Origin: Floccifex porci
GTDB taxonomy: Bacteria > Bacillota_I > Bacilli_A > Erysipelotrichales > Erysipelotrichaceae
Assembly (NCBI RefSeq): GCF_009696175.1
Contig: NZ_VUMM01000009.1
Span: 1-61,719, forward strand
Length of the DNA: 61,719 nucleotides
Reading direction: 5' to 3'
The position numbers were made by a program, and so were the translations under genes. Positions 17,579-27,021 of this stretch are shown in pieces. Below the pieces are notes generated by a model, which did not search any database, was not told where the DNA came from, and saw nothing but the letters and a program-made list of their open reading frames with translations. Numbering within the stretch: the stretch's first letter is position 1; each line of letters opens with the position of its first letter.

Positions 17579-18805
17579 ATGAGAGATCAGGGAATGTTTT
17601 CAATTATTGAAAAAGAAGAACAAAGACAGAAACAGAATGTAGAATTGATTGCTTCAGAAAACTTTGTATCAAAAGAAGTAAGAGAAGCACAAGGTTCTGT
17701 ATTGACAAATAAATATGCGGAAGGTTATCCGGGAAAACGTTATTATGGTGGATGTATTCACGTTGATGAAGCCGAACGCTTAACGATTCAAAGAGCTCTT
17801 GATCTGTTTAAAGCCGAACATGTGAATGTGCAGCCACATTCAGGTTCACAAGCCAATATGGCAGTATACAATACCATTCTAAACCCAGGAGATACTGTAC
17901 TGGGAATGGATCTGGCAGCGGGAGGACATTTAACACATGGACATCCGTTAAACTTTTCAGGGACGTTATATAACTTTGTTCCTTATGTAGTAAATGCACA
18001 AAGTGAATGCATTGATTATGATTTATTAGAAAAACAGGCTTTAGAAGTGAAACCGAAATTAATTGTGGCTGGAGCCAGTGCATATTCTCGTATTATCGAT
18101 TTTAAACGATTAAGAGAAATTGCGGATAAAGCCAGCTGTTATCTGATGGTGGATATGGCACACATTGCTGGACTGGTCGCAACAGGAGCGCATCCAAGCC
18201 CAATTCCTTATGCAGATTTTGTGACAACAACAACTCATAAAACACTTCGTGGTCCAAGAGGAGGAATGGTTTTCTGTAAAAAAGAATTTGCGAAAAAACT
18301 GGATTCCAAAGTATTCCCAGGAATGCAGGGAGGACCATTGGAACATGTCATTGCAGCCAAAGGAATCTGTCTGTATGAAGCCAGTCAGCCTGAATTTAAA
18401 GAATATATCGATCAGGTATTAAAAAATGTACAGGTTATGGTTAAAGGATTTAAAGAAGCTGGATTCAGAATTGTATCTGGAGGAAGTGACAACCATTTAC
18501 TGATGGTGGATGTATTAGATTCCATTGGCATGAGTGGAAAAGAAGCGGAAAAATTACTGGATGCAGCTGGTATTACATGCAATAAAAATACCATTCCATT
18601 TGATACGCAGAAACCATTTGTGACTTCAGGAATTCGTTTAGGAGCAGCTGCTATGACTTCTCGTGGATTCAAAGAAAAAGAATTTGAACAGGTTACAGAA
18701 TGGATGATTGAAGTACTGAAAGCCAATAACGAACAGACTTGTGCCGCAATTAAAGAACAGGTTGTAGCTTTAACAAGTCAATTTCCAACGGAGGCCATTC
18801 TTTGA
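17579..18805 (+). CDS. glyA: Serine hydroxymethyltransferase
   Basis: A 408-residue PLP enzyme that converts serine to glycine and loads methylene on tetrahydrofolate. The PLP lysine lies in [14 protein letters not shown], and the [12 protein letters not shown] and HPLNFSG stretches are conserved. The ATG at 17579 is chosen because GGAGG lies eight bases upstream; an ATG at 17564 would include that ribosome site. rlmH starts inside its last codons. Confidence 0.95.
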   Translation: MRDQGMFSIIEKEEQRQKQNVELIASENFVSKEVREAQGSVLTNKYAEGYPGKRYYGGCIHVDEAERLTIQRALDLFKAEHVNVQPHSGSQANMAVYNTILNPGDTVLGMDLAAGGHLTHGHPLNFSGTLYNFVPYVVNAQSECIDYDLLEKQALEVKPKLIVAGASAYSRIIDFKRLREIADKASCYLMVDMAHIAGLVATGAHPSPIPYADFVTTTTHKTLRGPRGGMVFCKKEFAKKLDSKVFPGMQGGPLEHVIAAKGICLYEASQPEFKEYIDQVLKNVQVMVKGFKEAGFRIVSGGSDNHLLMVDVLDSIGMSGKEAEKLLDAAGITCNKNTIPFDTQKPFVTSGIRLGAAAMTSRGFKEKEFEQVTEWMIEVLKANNEQTCAAIKEQVVALTSQFPTEAIL

Positions 18806-19275
18806 TTGAAATTTACGCAATTGGAAAAAACAAAGACAAAGCTTTAAGTGAACTGGAAAAGGAATATATTAAACGAATTTCTCCTTTTTCAAAAATCAAT
18901 GTGATTGAATTTAAAGATGAAACCAATGATCATACGAATCGAGAAAGCGAAGTCATTAAAATAAAAGAAAAAGAAGGAGATCGTGTCTTATCAAAAATCA
19001 AGGAAAATGATTTTGTGATCTTACTGGATCTTCATGGAAAGATGATGGATAGTCTTTCTTTTTCCAAAGAACTGGAAAAATGGCAAAGTGCATCCAGTCA
19101 TATCGTCTTTGTGATTGCTGGTTCATTGGGACCCAGTCAGGCATTGATAAAACGAGCAAATATTCGCTGGAAATTATCGGATCTGACTTTTACGCATCTG
19201 ATGACAAGAGTTCTGATTTTGGAACAGATTTATCGTGGTTTTATGATTTTAAACGGTCGTTCTTATCATAAGTAA
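18802..19275 (+). CDS. rlmH: 23S rRNA pseudouridine-1915 N3-methyltransferase
   Basis: A 157-residue SPOUT methyltransferase of normal length. The SAM knot is seen as [13 protein letters not shown] and the C-terminus [13 protein letters not shown] is the family signature. It starts with TTG overlapping the glyA stop; GGAGG seven bases upstream, at the end of glyA, decides this start. Its stop lies between the arms of the following terminator. Confidence 0.93.
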   Translation: MIEIYAIGKNKDKALSELEKEYIKRISPFSKINVIEFKDETNDHTNRESEVIKIKEKEGDRVLSKIKENDFVILLDLHGKMMDSLSFSKELEKWQSASSHIVFVIAGSLGPSQALIKRANIRWKLSDLTFTHLMTRVLILEQIYRGFMILNGRSYHK

Positions 19276-19290
19276 CGACCGTAATTTTTT
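19253..19290 (+). terminator. Terminator after glyA-rlmH
   Basis: ACGGTCGTT (19253-19261) and AACGACCGT (19274-19282) form a nine-base perfect stem followed by AATTTTTT. The left arm is in the last codons of rlmH. Confidence 0.8.
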
Positions 19291-19374
19291 AAAAAAAAGA
19301 CTTTTACTTTTTTGTATTCATGAGATAATAGAAACGGGATAGAGAAAGAGACTATAAAAAAGGAGGGGATTTTT

Positions 19375-19623
19375 ATGGTGTCAAAGGTACTTATTTTTTT
19401 AGGTACGCTTGTGATTGTTTTTTGTATAGGAAAGATGATCAGTGAGATATCTAAAAATATAGATGTAAAGAAAAAGTTAGGGATACTCTTTCTGTTTGGA
19501 TGTGTCGTTTTCCTGATTCTTTTCTTCCGACTGGATGAGAAATTATGTATCATATCAAGTCTGGTCTGTTCACTTCTTGTTACATCATTAGAATTATTTT
19601 TAGAAAAATTTATACCATTATGA
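19375..19623 (+). CDS. Small membrane protein of unknown function (82 aa)
   Basis: 82 residues with three hydrophobic segments (about 5-23, 34-52, 58-75), so a small integral membrane protein. AAGGAGGGG lies eight bases before the ATG, a strong ribosome site. It stands alone between two terminators. No family is recognised. Confidence 0.6.
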   Translation: MVSKVLIFLGTLVIVFCIGKMISEISKNIDVKKKLGILFLFGCVVFLILFFRLDEKLCIISSLVCSLLVTSLELFLEKFIPL

Positions 19624-19630
19624 ACAGCAC

Positions 19631-19657
19631 AAAGATCTTCTATTTAAGATCTTTTTT
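19631..19657 (+). terminator. Terminator after the small membrane protein gene
   Basis: AAAGATCTT (19631-19639) and AAGATCTTT form a nine-base stem around CTATTT and end in a T-run. Confidence 0.75.
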
Positions 19658-19683
19658 ATTTTTTATGGAATTATTTGTGAAAA

Positions 19684-19714
19684 ACTAGTCAATCAATTTG
19701 ACTAGTGGTATAAT
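19684..19714 (+). promoter_or_regulatory. pgk promoter with a nine-base inverted repeat
   Basis: ACTAGTCAA (19684-19692) and TTGACTAGT (19698-19706) are perfect inverted arms five bases apart. TATAAT follows at 19709-19714, and a weak -35 (TAGTCA, 19686-19691) lies inside the repeat with a 17-base spacer. A protein bound here would block the promoter. This suggests operator control of pgk-tpiA; the regulator is not in view. Confidence 0.6.
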
Positions 19715-19750
19715 GTAATCGCAAATTTAGACATTATAGGAGGATATAAA

Positions 19751-20936
19751 ATGGCTAAAAAAACTGTTAGAGATCTTGATGTTGCAGGAAAAAAAAGTCT
19801 TAGTACGTTGTGATTTTAACGTTCCTAGAAAAGAAGGAAAAATTACAGATGACAATCGTATCGTTATGGCTTTACCTACAATTAAGTATTTAATTGAAAA
19901 CAATGCGAAAATTGTTTTATTCTCACACTTAGGTAAAGTAAAAACAGAAGAAGACAAAGCAAAAAACAATCTGGAATGCGTTGCTGTTCGTTTACAGGAA
20001 TTGTTACCAGAAACAAAAGTTACTTTCTGTCCAGTGACTCGTGGACCTGAATTGGAAGAAGCAGTTGCAGGTTTGAAAGATGGAGAAATCGTACTGGTAC
20101 AAAATACTCGTTATGAAAAAGGCGAAAGCAAAAATGATGAAGAATTAGGTAAATACTGGGCAAGTTTAGGTGATGTATTCGTAGAAGATGCATTCGGTTC
20201 TGTTCACCGTGCTCATGCTTCAACTGTAGGTATTCCAACAAATATTAAAGAAAATGGTTTGGGATTCTTAGTTGAAAAAGAAGTTACAATGTTGGGAAAA
20301 GCAGTTGATGAACCAGCTCATCCATTTGTAGCTATTATTGGAGGATCTAAAGTATCTTCTAAAATTGATGTTGTTGATAACTTATTAAAGAAAGCAGATA
20401 AAGTTATTATTGGTGGAGGTATGGCTTATACTTTCAGTAAAGCAACTGGTGGAAAAATTGGTACTTCATTAGTTGAAGATGATAAATTAGATTTAGCAAA
20501 AGAATATCTGGAAAAAGCTGGAGACAAACTGGTTCTTCCAATTGATAATGTAATTGCAGATGCATTCTCTGAAGAAGCAAACACTGGTGTTGCGGATGCT
20601 GGTCAGATTCCAGATGGATGGATGGGATTGGATATTGGTCCTAAATCAGTTGAATTGTTCAAAGAAACTTTAAAAGGTGCCAAAACAGTTGTATGGAATG
20701 GACCTATGGGTGTATTTGAAATGCCAAAATTTGCCAAAGGTACAGAAGAAGTTTGTAAAGCTATCTCTGAATTAGATGATGCAATCACTGTAATCGGTGG
20801 TGGAGATTCAGCTGCAGCTGCTAAACAGTTAGGATATGCAGATAAGTTCTCACACGTTTCTACTGGTGGTGGAGCTTCATTAGAATATATGGAAGGTAAA
20901 GTATTACCTGGAATCGCAATCATTGCTGAAAAATAA
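19751..20936 (+). CDS. pgk: Phosphoglycerate kinase, with a one-base poly-A frameshift
   Basis: Pgk transfers phosphate between 1,3-bisphosphoglycerate and ADP in glycolysis. The body (386 codons in one frame) is complete: [27 protein letters not shown] and the C-terminal GGGDSAAA. The natural start is ATG 19751 behind GGAGG, reading [15 protein letters not shown], but a run of eight A (19789-19796) where seven are needed shifts the frame and leads to a stop. Downstream sequence is in the +1 frame. A weak second start at ATG 19779 would lose the first strand. Causes: assembly error, RNA polymerase slippage on A8, or true loss; the last is unlikely for this enzyme. Confidence 0.85.
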
Positions 20937-20948
20937 GGAGTTGTAGAC

Positions 20949-21698
20949 ATGGCAAGAAAACCTATTATTGTTGGAAACTGGAAAATGAATAAAAACAATG
21001 CAGAAACAAAAGCATTCTTTGAAAAAGTAGATGCAGTTGCTGCAAGTGAAAATGCGACTTATGGAATTGGATGTCCATTCACAGATTTAAGAACAGCTGT
21101 AGACAATGCAAAAAATTTAATCGTTGCTGCAGAAAACTGTCACTGGATTGACTCAGGGGCTTATACAGGTGAAGTATCTGTTCCAATGTTAGAAGAAATC
21201 GGATTAAAATACTGCATCATCGGTCACTCTGAAAGACGTCAGATGTTTGGAGACACAGATGAAACTGTAAACAAAAAAGCAAAACGTTTAATTGAAGCTG
21301 GAATCACTCCAATCTTATGTATTGGGGAAACAGAAGCACAATACGATGCTGGAGAAACTGAAAAAGTAATCCGTGATCAGTTAACTGGTTCTATTGCTGA
21401 CTTATGTCCAAAATGCGTTGGAAATATGGTTATCGCTTATGAACCAATCTGGGCTATCGGTACTGGTAAATCTGCTACAAAAGACGATGCACAAAAATGT
21501 TGTGCAATCGTACGTGACCAGGTTCGTGTAATGTATGGTGACGAAGCAGCTGAAAATGTACGTGTTCAATATGGTGGATCTGTTAAACCTGGAAACATCG
21601 TTGAATACATGGCATGTCCAGACATTGATGGTGCATTAATTGGTGGAGCTTCTTTAAAAGAAGATAGCTTTATTGAAATCATTGAAAAAACAAAATAG
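20949..21698 (+). CDS. tpiA: Triose-phosphate isomerase
   Basis: A 249-residue TIM barrel that interconverts dihydroxyacetone phosphate and glyceraldehyde 3-phosphate. Catalytic residues are visible: K in GNWKMNK, H in IIGHSERR, E in IAYEPIWAIGTG, and the phosphate loop YGGSVKPGN. AAGGAG precedes the ATG, 12 bases after the pgk stop, so the two genes form one glycolytic operon. Confidence 0.96.
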   Translation: MARKPIIVGNWKMNKNNAETKAFFEKVDAVAASENATYGIGCPFTDLRTAVDNAKNLIVAAENCHWIDSGAYTGEVSVPMLEEIGLKYCIIGHSERRQMFGDTDETVNKKAKRLIEAGITPILCIGETEAQYDAGETEKVIRDQLTGSIADLCPKCVGNMVIAYEPIWAIGTGKSATKDDAQKCCAIVRDQVRVMYGDEAAENVRVQYGGSVKPGNIVEYMACPDIDGALIGGASLKEDSFIEIIEKTK

Positions 21699-21708
21699 TC
21701 TGATTTTG

Positions 21709-21738
21709 AGATCCTTCTTATGGAAGGATCTTTTTTTT
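21709..21738 (+). terminator. Terminator after pgk-tpiA
   Basis: AGATCCTTC (21709-21717) and GAAGGATCT (21723-21731) are perfect arms, followed by seven T. Confidence 0.85.
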
Positions 21739-21742
21739 AAGA

Positions 21743-21773
21743 TTGTCAAAAAAGCTGGTTTTTCTGATACAAT
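21743..21773 (+). promoter_or_regulatory. Promoter giving a leaderless acetyltransferase mRNA
   Basis: TTGTCA (21743-21748) and TGA-TACAAT (extended -10, 21768-21773) with a 19-base spacer. The ATG at 21780 is seven bases past the -10 box, at the expected transcription start. No ribosome site is visible. Confidence 0.5.
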
Positions 21774-21779
21774 ACCATT

Positions 21780-22562
21780 ATGAAACCATTAATACTTAAA
21801 GAAGATATTTTAGAAGCTCTTAAACGATTAGATGTACAAAGAGGACAAAATATTATGGTTCATGCGTCTTTGTCTTCCATAGGCTATGTATGTGGAGGAG
21901 CTCAAAGTGTTATTGAAGCCTTGCTGGAAAGTACAGGGGAACAGGGAACCATTGTGATGCCAACTCAATCCTGGAAAAATTTAGATCCAGAAACAGGAGT
22001 TCACTGGGATGTAAAGGAAAAGGATTGGGATCGGATTCGTAAATACTGGCCTGCTTATCAGAAAGATTTGACTCCTACCAATACGATGGGAGCCATAGCC
22101 GAAATGTTTCGCTTATGGCCAGGGACATTGCGTTCGAATCATCCAGCCCGTTCAGTGGCAGCCAATGGAAAGAATGCGAAATATATCACAGAAAATCATA
22201 CACTATCCAATATTTTCACAATGGATTCTCCTGTTGGAAAATTATATGAATTAAATGGATATGTTTTACTGATTGGTGTAGATTATGATAAAAATACTTC
22301 TTTACATTTAGCGGATGCCTTAGCTCAATATCCATCAAAACACAATTGTATCGAACACAGTGCCATTTTTGAAAATGGAAAACGGGTATGGAAAGAATAT
22401 GAAACATTATATGTGGATGGCGATGATTTCATTGAAATTGGTAAAGCATTTGAACAGAAACATGTAGTAAAAAAGACGCATCTTGGAAATGCGACTTTAA
22501 CGTTTATGTCTCAAAGAGAACTGGTCGATTTTGCGGTTGAATGGATCGAAGAAAATCGATAA
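21780..22562 (+). CDS. AAC(3)-family N-acetyltransferase
   Basis: 260 residues matching the antibiotic N-acetyltransferase (AAC(3)) fold: MVHASLSSIGYVCGGAQSV, then GTIVMPTQSW, RSNHPARSVAANG, SPVGKLYELNGYVLLIGV, and a TSLHLAD segment. Family members acetylate aminoglycosides, but chromosomal relatives such as FrbF/YokD types have other or unknown substrates, so resistance cannot be claimed. It stands alone, probably from a leaderless mRNA, convergent with the DeoR-type gene, whose stop lies two bases away. Confidence 0.8.
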   Translation: MKPLILKEDILEALKRLDVQRGQNIMVHASLSSIGYVCGGAQSVIEALLESTGEQGTIVMPTQSWKNLDPETGVHWDVKEKDWDRIRKYWPAYQKDLTPTNTMGAIAEMFRLWPGTLRSNHPARSVAANGKNAKYITENHTLSNIFTMDSPVGKLYELNGYVLLIGVDYDKNTSLHLADALAQYPSKHNCIEHSAIFENGKRVWKEYETLYVDGDDFIEIGKAFEQKHVVKKTHLGNATLTFMSQRELVDFAVEWIEENR

Positions 22563-22564
22563 TC

Positions 22565-23278
22565 TTAAAAATAACGCATTGGAAAAGGCTGAATCTCACT
22601 GATACAGATCACATCATCCAAATCTGCATATTTTATGGGATAGATTTTATTGAATTTTGTAGAATCTGCTAAGATATAAGCCTGTGAACAGCGATGAATG
22701 ACTTTTTCTTTTACAGCGGCTTCCCAGTCATTTGTGGTTGTGATGCCCGCTTTTTCATGTATGCCATTGGTTCCTAAAAAGGCACAATCAAAATAGAAAT
22801 GATCCAGATATTCCAATGTTTTCGCACCTGTTATGGCTTCGGTACTTTTTCTTACTATCCCGGGAAGAACAAAAGTTTGAATGTTTTTATTCATTAAAGC
22901 ATTTAAATGAGGAATTCCAATAGTGACAATTGTGATATTCTTACTATGAATATAAGGAATCATTTCAAAAGTGGTACTTCCTGCATCAATATAAATAGTC
23001 TGGTTGTTTCTGATCTTACTGGCTGCTTTTCTGGCAATTTGTATTTTCTCAGAAATATTTTCACTGGATTTATACAACATGGGAAGTTCATCCACCTGTG
23101 TCATGCACATAGCCCCTCCATGATATCTTTGAATCAGCTGAAGATCTTCCATCTGCTGAAGGTCTCTTCGAACGGTCGCAATGGAAGTATGACATTCTTT
23201 CTGAATTTCTTCACTTGAAACCTTATTTTTTTCTTGAGTGAGTTTTAATATCTTTTGCCATCGATCTTGTTTGTTCAT
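22565..23278 (-). CDS. DeoR/GlpR-family regulator
   Basis: A 237-residue repressor with an N-terminal winged helix (ILKLTQEKNKVSSEEIQ, then TSIATVRRDLQQME) and a C-terminal DeoR sensor domain (IYIDAGSTT, LDHFYFDCAFLGTNGI). These proteins sense phosphorylated sugars. It is divergent from the PfkB kinase gene, and repeated TGATTGTTT motifs fill the gap, so it most likely represses that gene and itself. Confidence 0.88.
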   Translation of the reverse strand: MNKQDRWQKILKLTQEKNKVSSEEIQKECHTSIATVRRDLQQMEDLQLIQRYHGGAMCMTQVDELPMLYKSSENISEKIQIARKAASKIRNNQTIYIDAGSTTFEMIPYIHSKNITIVTIGIPHLNALMNKNIQTFVLPGIVRKSTEAITGAKTLEYLDHFYFDCAFLGTNGIHEKAGITTTNDWEAAVKEKVIHRCSQAYILADSTKFNKIYPIKYADLDDVICISEIQPFPMRYF

Positions 23279-23295
23279 ACTTCAATTATAATCGA

Positions 23296-23359
23296 ATATC
23301 TGATTGAAACAATCATATTTTGTGATTGTTTTTTTAAAACAATTGATATCTGATTGTTT
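23296..23359. promoter_or_regulatory. Repeated operator motifs between the DeoR gene and the kinase gene
   Basis: TGATTGTTT occurs at 23323-23331 and 23351-23359, its complement AAACAATCA at 23307-23315, and AAACAATTGA at 23337-23346. The longer word ATATCTGATTG occurs twice, 50 bases apart. Such repeated sites suit DeoR-family repressors, which bind several sites and may loop DNA. Both divergent promoters would be covered. Confidence 0.55.
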
Positions 23360-23388
23360 TTACGTTTAAATGAATTTGAGGTGATATT

Positions 23389-24291
23389 ATGATATATACA
23401 GTTACATTTAATCCAGCCTTAGATTATGTGATTCAGGTGAATCATTTTAAAGCGGGACAGATCAATCGAAATACAAAAGAAGATATTTTTTATGGAGGAA
23501 AAGGAATTAATGTTTCCTGCATTTTAAATGAATTAAATATTGAAAGTACGGCACTGGGATTCATCGCCAATTTTACAGGAAAAGCTTTAAAAGATGGATT
23601 GAGTCAGATGGGAATTTATACGGATTTTATTGAAGTTCAAAAAGGAATGACTCGTATCAATGTAAAAATGAAATCGGATGAAGAAACAGAAATCAATGGG
23701 ATGGGCCCTGTAATCGAAAAAGTACATTTTGATGCATTGCTGGAAAAGATTCATTCACTGAAAAAAGGAGATTTTCTGATATTATCTGGAAACATTCCAT
23801 CTTCTGTACAAAGTGATGCCTATGAAAAAGTAATCGAACAATTAAATGAAGATGTTGATTTTGTGATTGATGCGGAAAAAGATCTGCTGATGAAAACATT
23901 ACCTTATCATCCATTTTTAATTAAACCGAATAATCTGGAATTACAGGAAATTTTTGGGGTTACTTTTGAAACAGAAGAACAGATCATTGACTGTGCAAAA
24001 AAACTTCAGGAAATGGGAGCTAAAAATGTACCGGTGTCTATGGCAAAAGATGGAGCCATTTTAGTGGATGAAAATGGAAATGTATATAAACAGGGTGTCT
24101 GTAAAGGAAATGTTGTGAATTCAGTAGGAGCAGGAGATTCCATGGTGGCTGGATTTATTGCCGGTGTTCTTAAAAAGAAAGGGTACAAAGAAGCTTTAAA
24201 GCTGGCGACCGCCTGTGGAGGAGCCACAGCCTTTCATTCAGGACTGGCAACTTATGATCAGATACTGGATGCGATGAAAACATTGGAGTAG
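23389..24291 (+). CDS. fruK: PfkB-family kinase, likely 1-phosphofructokinase
   Basis: A 300-residue sugar-phosphate kinase. The N-terminal GGKGINVS and the C-terminal GAGDSMVAGF signature (catalytic Asp) are intact, and the opening MIYTVTFNPALDYVIQV is typical of the FruK/LacC branch. FruK makes fructose 1,6-bisphosphate. GAGGTG precedes the ATG. Neighbours are a DeoR repressor (divergent) and a LevR-type activator four bases downstream. Tagatose-6-phosphate kinase is the main alternative. Confidence 0.75.
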   Translation: MIYTVTFNPALDYVIQVNHFKAGQINRNTKEDIFYGGKGINVSCILNELNIESTALGFIANFTGKALKDGLSQMGIYTDFIEVQKGMTRINVKMKSDEETEINGMGPVIEKVHFDALLEKIHSLKKGDFLILSGNIPSSVQSDAYEKVIEQLNEDVDFVIDAEKDLLMKTLPYHPFLIKPNNLELQEIFGVTFETEEQIIDCAKKLQEMGAKNVPVSMAKDGAILVDENGNVYKQGVCKGNVVNSVGAGDSMVAGFIAGVLKKKGYKEALKLATACGGATAFHSGLATYDQILDAMKTLE

Positions 24292-24294
24292 TTT

Positions 24295-27021
24295 ATGGAA
24301 AAACAATTAAGAAATTTAATTAAAGAAAATACAAAAAATGAACAATATGAAAACAACCATGCTTTATATTTAGGAAAAGTATTGGGATTTTCTCGAAATT
24401 GGATTTCTTCTCATTTAAACGATCTTTATAATAATGGAAGTTTTATTAAAATCAATTCTCGACCGGTATTATTTTTAGATAAAGAAGTACTGGAAGAAAG
24501 ATATAAGAAACCCATACCAAAGAATTTATACAATTCTTTAGAAGATTTGAATCATTCTATGAAAAATAAAGAAGAAGACTTTCAGACTTTAATTGGATAC
24601 GATGGTTCTTTAAGAAGTGTAGTGGAAACGTGTAAAGCCAGTCTAAGCTATCCACCTAATGGACTTCCTACTTTATTATATGGTCCTACAGGAACAGGTA
24701 AAAGTCTGATTGTGAAGAAAATGTATGAATATGGAATTCATCATCATATCTTTAAATCAGACTCTCAATATGTACATGTGAACTGTTCAGAATATGCCAA
24801 CAATCCAGAATTATTGACAGCATATTTATTTGGATATAAAAAAGGAGCTTTTACAGGAGCCGATCATGACAATCCCGGTCTGATTCAACAGGCAAATGGA
24901 GGGGTTTTGTTTTTAGATGAAGTGCATTGTTTAAAACCAGAATGCCAGGAAAAATTATTTTTATTTATGGACAATGGAACGTATCGACAGATCGGAGACA
25001 ATGAACATCTTTATACAAGTAAAGTATTTCTGGCATTTGCGACAACAGAAAATCCTAAAGACGCCTTATTAAAAACATTATTGAGACGAATTCCGATACA
25101 GATTTCAATTCCTTCTTTAGAACAAAGAGGAGAAAAAGAGAAGTCCAGACTGATTGTATCTTTACTGGAAAATGAATCAAAACAGATTCATAAAGAAATA
25201 AAAATCACATCCAGCTGTTATCATACTTTATTAAATACGACATATGAAGGAAATGTAGGGGAATTAAAAAATATATTAAAACAGACCTGTATGAATGCTT
25301 TATTCAGCAGTGAAAATAAGAACTGTATTACCATCAACAATCTTCATTTACCACATTCTCTATCTATTACATCGGGAACGATAATGATGGTGGAACATGA
25401 GAATTTTACTCTGGAACAGCTAAAACAGAAATCCGCAAATGAATTGGGGTACAATATCATAAAAAATATTCAGAAATGGACTTTGCGATTGCAGAATAAT
25501 GAAATATTACTGGATGAATATTTTGATAAGATCTATGTTCTGGTTTCTCAATACATCAATTCCATTTTATTTTCCGATCAGAAAGCTATGTATGCTTCCA
25601 ATCTGGGAATTGTAGAAGCCATCAAATCGATTATTGAAATGGTAAATCAGAAATATCGCTGCAATTTAAAAGATAAGGAAATCAATGCGATCTGTATGTT
25701 TTATCTGGATTACTTTTCCAATCGTTCAGAGGCTTCTAAAGTAGATATTGAAGAATACGATGTATTTATATCTCTAATAAAAAAACAGTATGTAAAAGAA
25801 ACACAGATTTTAAGTTCCATCAACGATCTGGTACATCTACATTTAAATATTAAGATGAATGATTTTTTTCAATCGTGTCTGGCTTTATATCTATCCAGAA
25901 TATGGAATGAAGTTTTACAGAAACAAAGAATTGGAATCATTATTGCGCATGGATACGCCACTGCATCTTCGATTGCTTCTTCTGTAAATAAGATGCTGGA
26001 TACCTATGTATTTGATGCCTTGGATATGCCTTTGGATACAACCACAGACCGGATTCTGGATAAGCTGAATGCGTTTATTAAAAATTGTATGAATATTAAA
26101 GATCTGGTTCTATTAGTGGATATGGGTTCTTTAGAGGATATCTATAATGATTTAAAGCCCAATGATTTTAATATTGCCATTGCCAATAATGTATCGACAA
26201 AATTTGCCTTATATGTAGGTCAAGGTATGATACAGAATCAGTCACTAAAACAGATTTTTGATCAGTCAATTGAAAATATCAATATCAGCTATAAGATTGC
26301 TGAGCGAAAAGAAAAAGAAAAAATTATTTTATGTTCCTGTGCAACGGGTTTAGGTACAGCAGAAAAACTGAAAGAAATACTGGAAGATTCTTTACCAGAG
26401 AAATTATCGGTTAAAGTACTGACGTATGATTATTCCACTCTGGTTAAAAATCATCTGGGTTCGGAATTTTTTGAACGATATGAAGTTTTATGTATTGTAG
26501 GAACCTTAAATCCAAATATTCCAGGTCTTCAGTTTGTTTCGATTGAAGATCTGATCGTAAATGAATCTTTTGGATTTTTAACCGATTATTTTGAAGGGCT
26601 GTTATCAAAAGAAGATATGGATCAGTTTCAGAAGAATTTATTAAAGAATTTTTCTTTAACCAATATCATTATGAATCTGACTTTCTTAAATCCCAATAAA
26701 TTACTGGAGCACGTAGCGGATTCCATTGATGTTCTACAAACTTTACTAAATACCACTTTTACCAATAATATGTGTTTTGGTCTGTATGTACACATTTGTT
26801 GTCTGATAGAAAGACTGGTTTCCAGAGATGGAATCGATTCTTATATTAAGACACTGGATGAATGTTCCTTAGAATTTCAGGATTTCTATTTTAATCTGAA
26901 ATCGGCTTTTCAGAAAGTAGAAAAATATTATCGCATTCAGATTCCCATTGAAGAAGTGGAATACATCTATATTTATATACAGAATATGAAGGAAACCAGT
27001 AAAAATGAAGACGATGAATAA
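24295..27021 (+). CDS. LevR-type sigma-54 activator with PTS regulation domains
   Basis: A 908-residue regulator. In order: an N-terminal DNA-binding region, an AAA+ domain (Walker A GPTGTGKS at about 129-136, the sigma-54-contacting GAFTGA, Walker B GGVLFLDEVH), a first PRD (near 400-480), an EIIA-Man-like domain (GIIIAHGYATASS), an EIIB-Gat-like domain (ILCSCATGLGTAEKL), and a second PRD (near 800-900). Phosphorylation of these domains by the PTS tunes activation. A sigma-54 promoter lies at 29156-29171 before a mannose-family PTS, and rpoN is in that operon, so that operon is the likely target. Confidence 0.88.
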   Translation: MEKQLRNLIKENTKNEQYENNHALYLGKVLGFSRNWISSHLNDLYNNGSFIKINSRPVLFLDKEVLEERYKKPIPKNLYNSLEDLNHSMKNKEEDFQTLIGYDGSLRSVVETCKASLSYPPNGLPTLLYGPTGTGKSLIVKKMYEYGIHHHIFKSDSQYVHVNCSEYANNPELLTAYLFGYKKGAFTGADHDNPGLIQQANGGVLFLDEVHCLKPECQEKLFLFMDNGTYRQIGDNEHLYTSKVFLAFATTENPKDALLKTLLRRIPIQISIPSLEQRGEKEKSRLIVSLLENESKQIHKEIKITSSCYHTLLNTTYEGNVGELKNILKQTCMNALFSSENKNCITINNLHLPHSLSITSGTIMMVEHENFTLEQLKQKSANELGYNIIKNIQKWTLRLQNNEILLDEYFDKIYVLVSQYINSILFSDQKAMYASNLGIVEAIKSIIEMVNQKYRCNLKDKEINAICMFYLDYFSNRSEASKVDIEEYDVFISLIKKQYVKETQILSSINDLVHLHLNIKMNDFFQSCLALYLSRIWNEVLQKQRIGIIIAHGYATASSIASSVNKMLDTYVFDALDMPLDTTTDRILDKLNAFIKNCMNIKDLVLLVDMGSLEDIYNDLKPNDFNIAIANNVSTKFALYVGQGMIQNQSLKQIFDQSIENINISYKIAERKEKEKIILCSCATGLGTAEKLKEILEDSLPEKLSVKVLTYDYSTLVKNHLGSEFFERYEVLCIVGTLNPNIPGLQFVSIEDLIVNESFGFLTDYFEGLLSKEDMDQFQKNLLKNFSLTNIIMNLTFLNPNKLLEHVADSIDVLQTLLNTTFTNNMCFGLYVHICCLIERLVSRDGIDSYIKTLDECSLEFQDFYFNLKSAFQKVEKYYRIQIPIEEVEYIYIYIQNMKETSKNEDDE

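Noticed and set aside
19779-19790. Alternative pgk start at ATG 19779 as the true start
   Set aside because: It has only a weak ribosome site and would lose the first strand, while the upstream ATG has GGAGG and codes correct Pgk residues.
20603-20998. 131-residue frame antisense to pgk
   Set aside because: Mirror of a strongly coding region; no ribosome site or known family.
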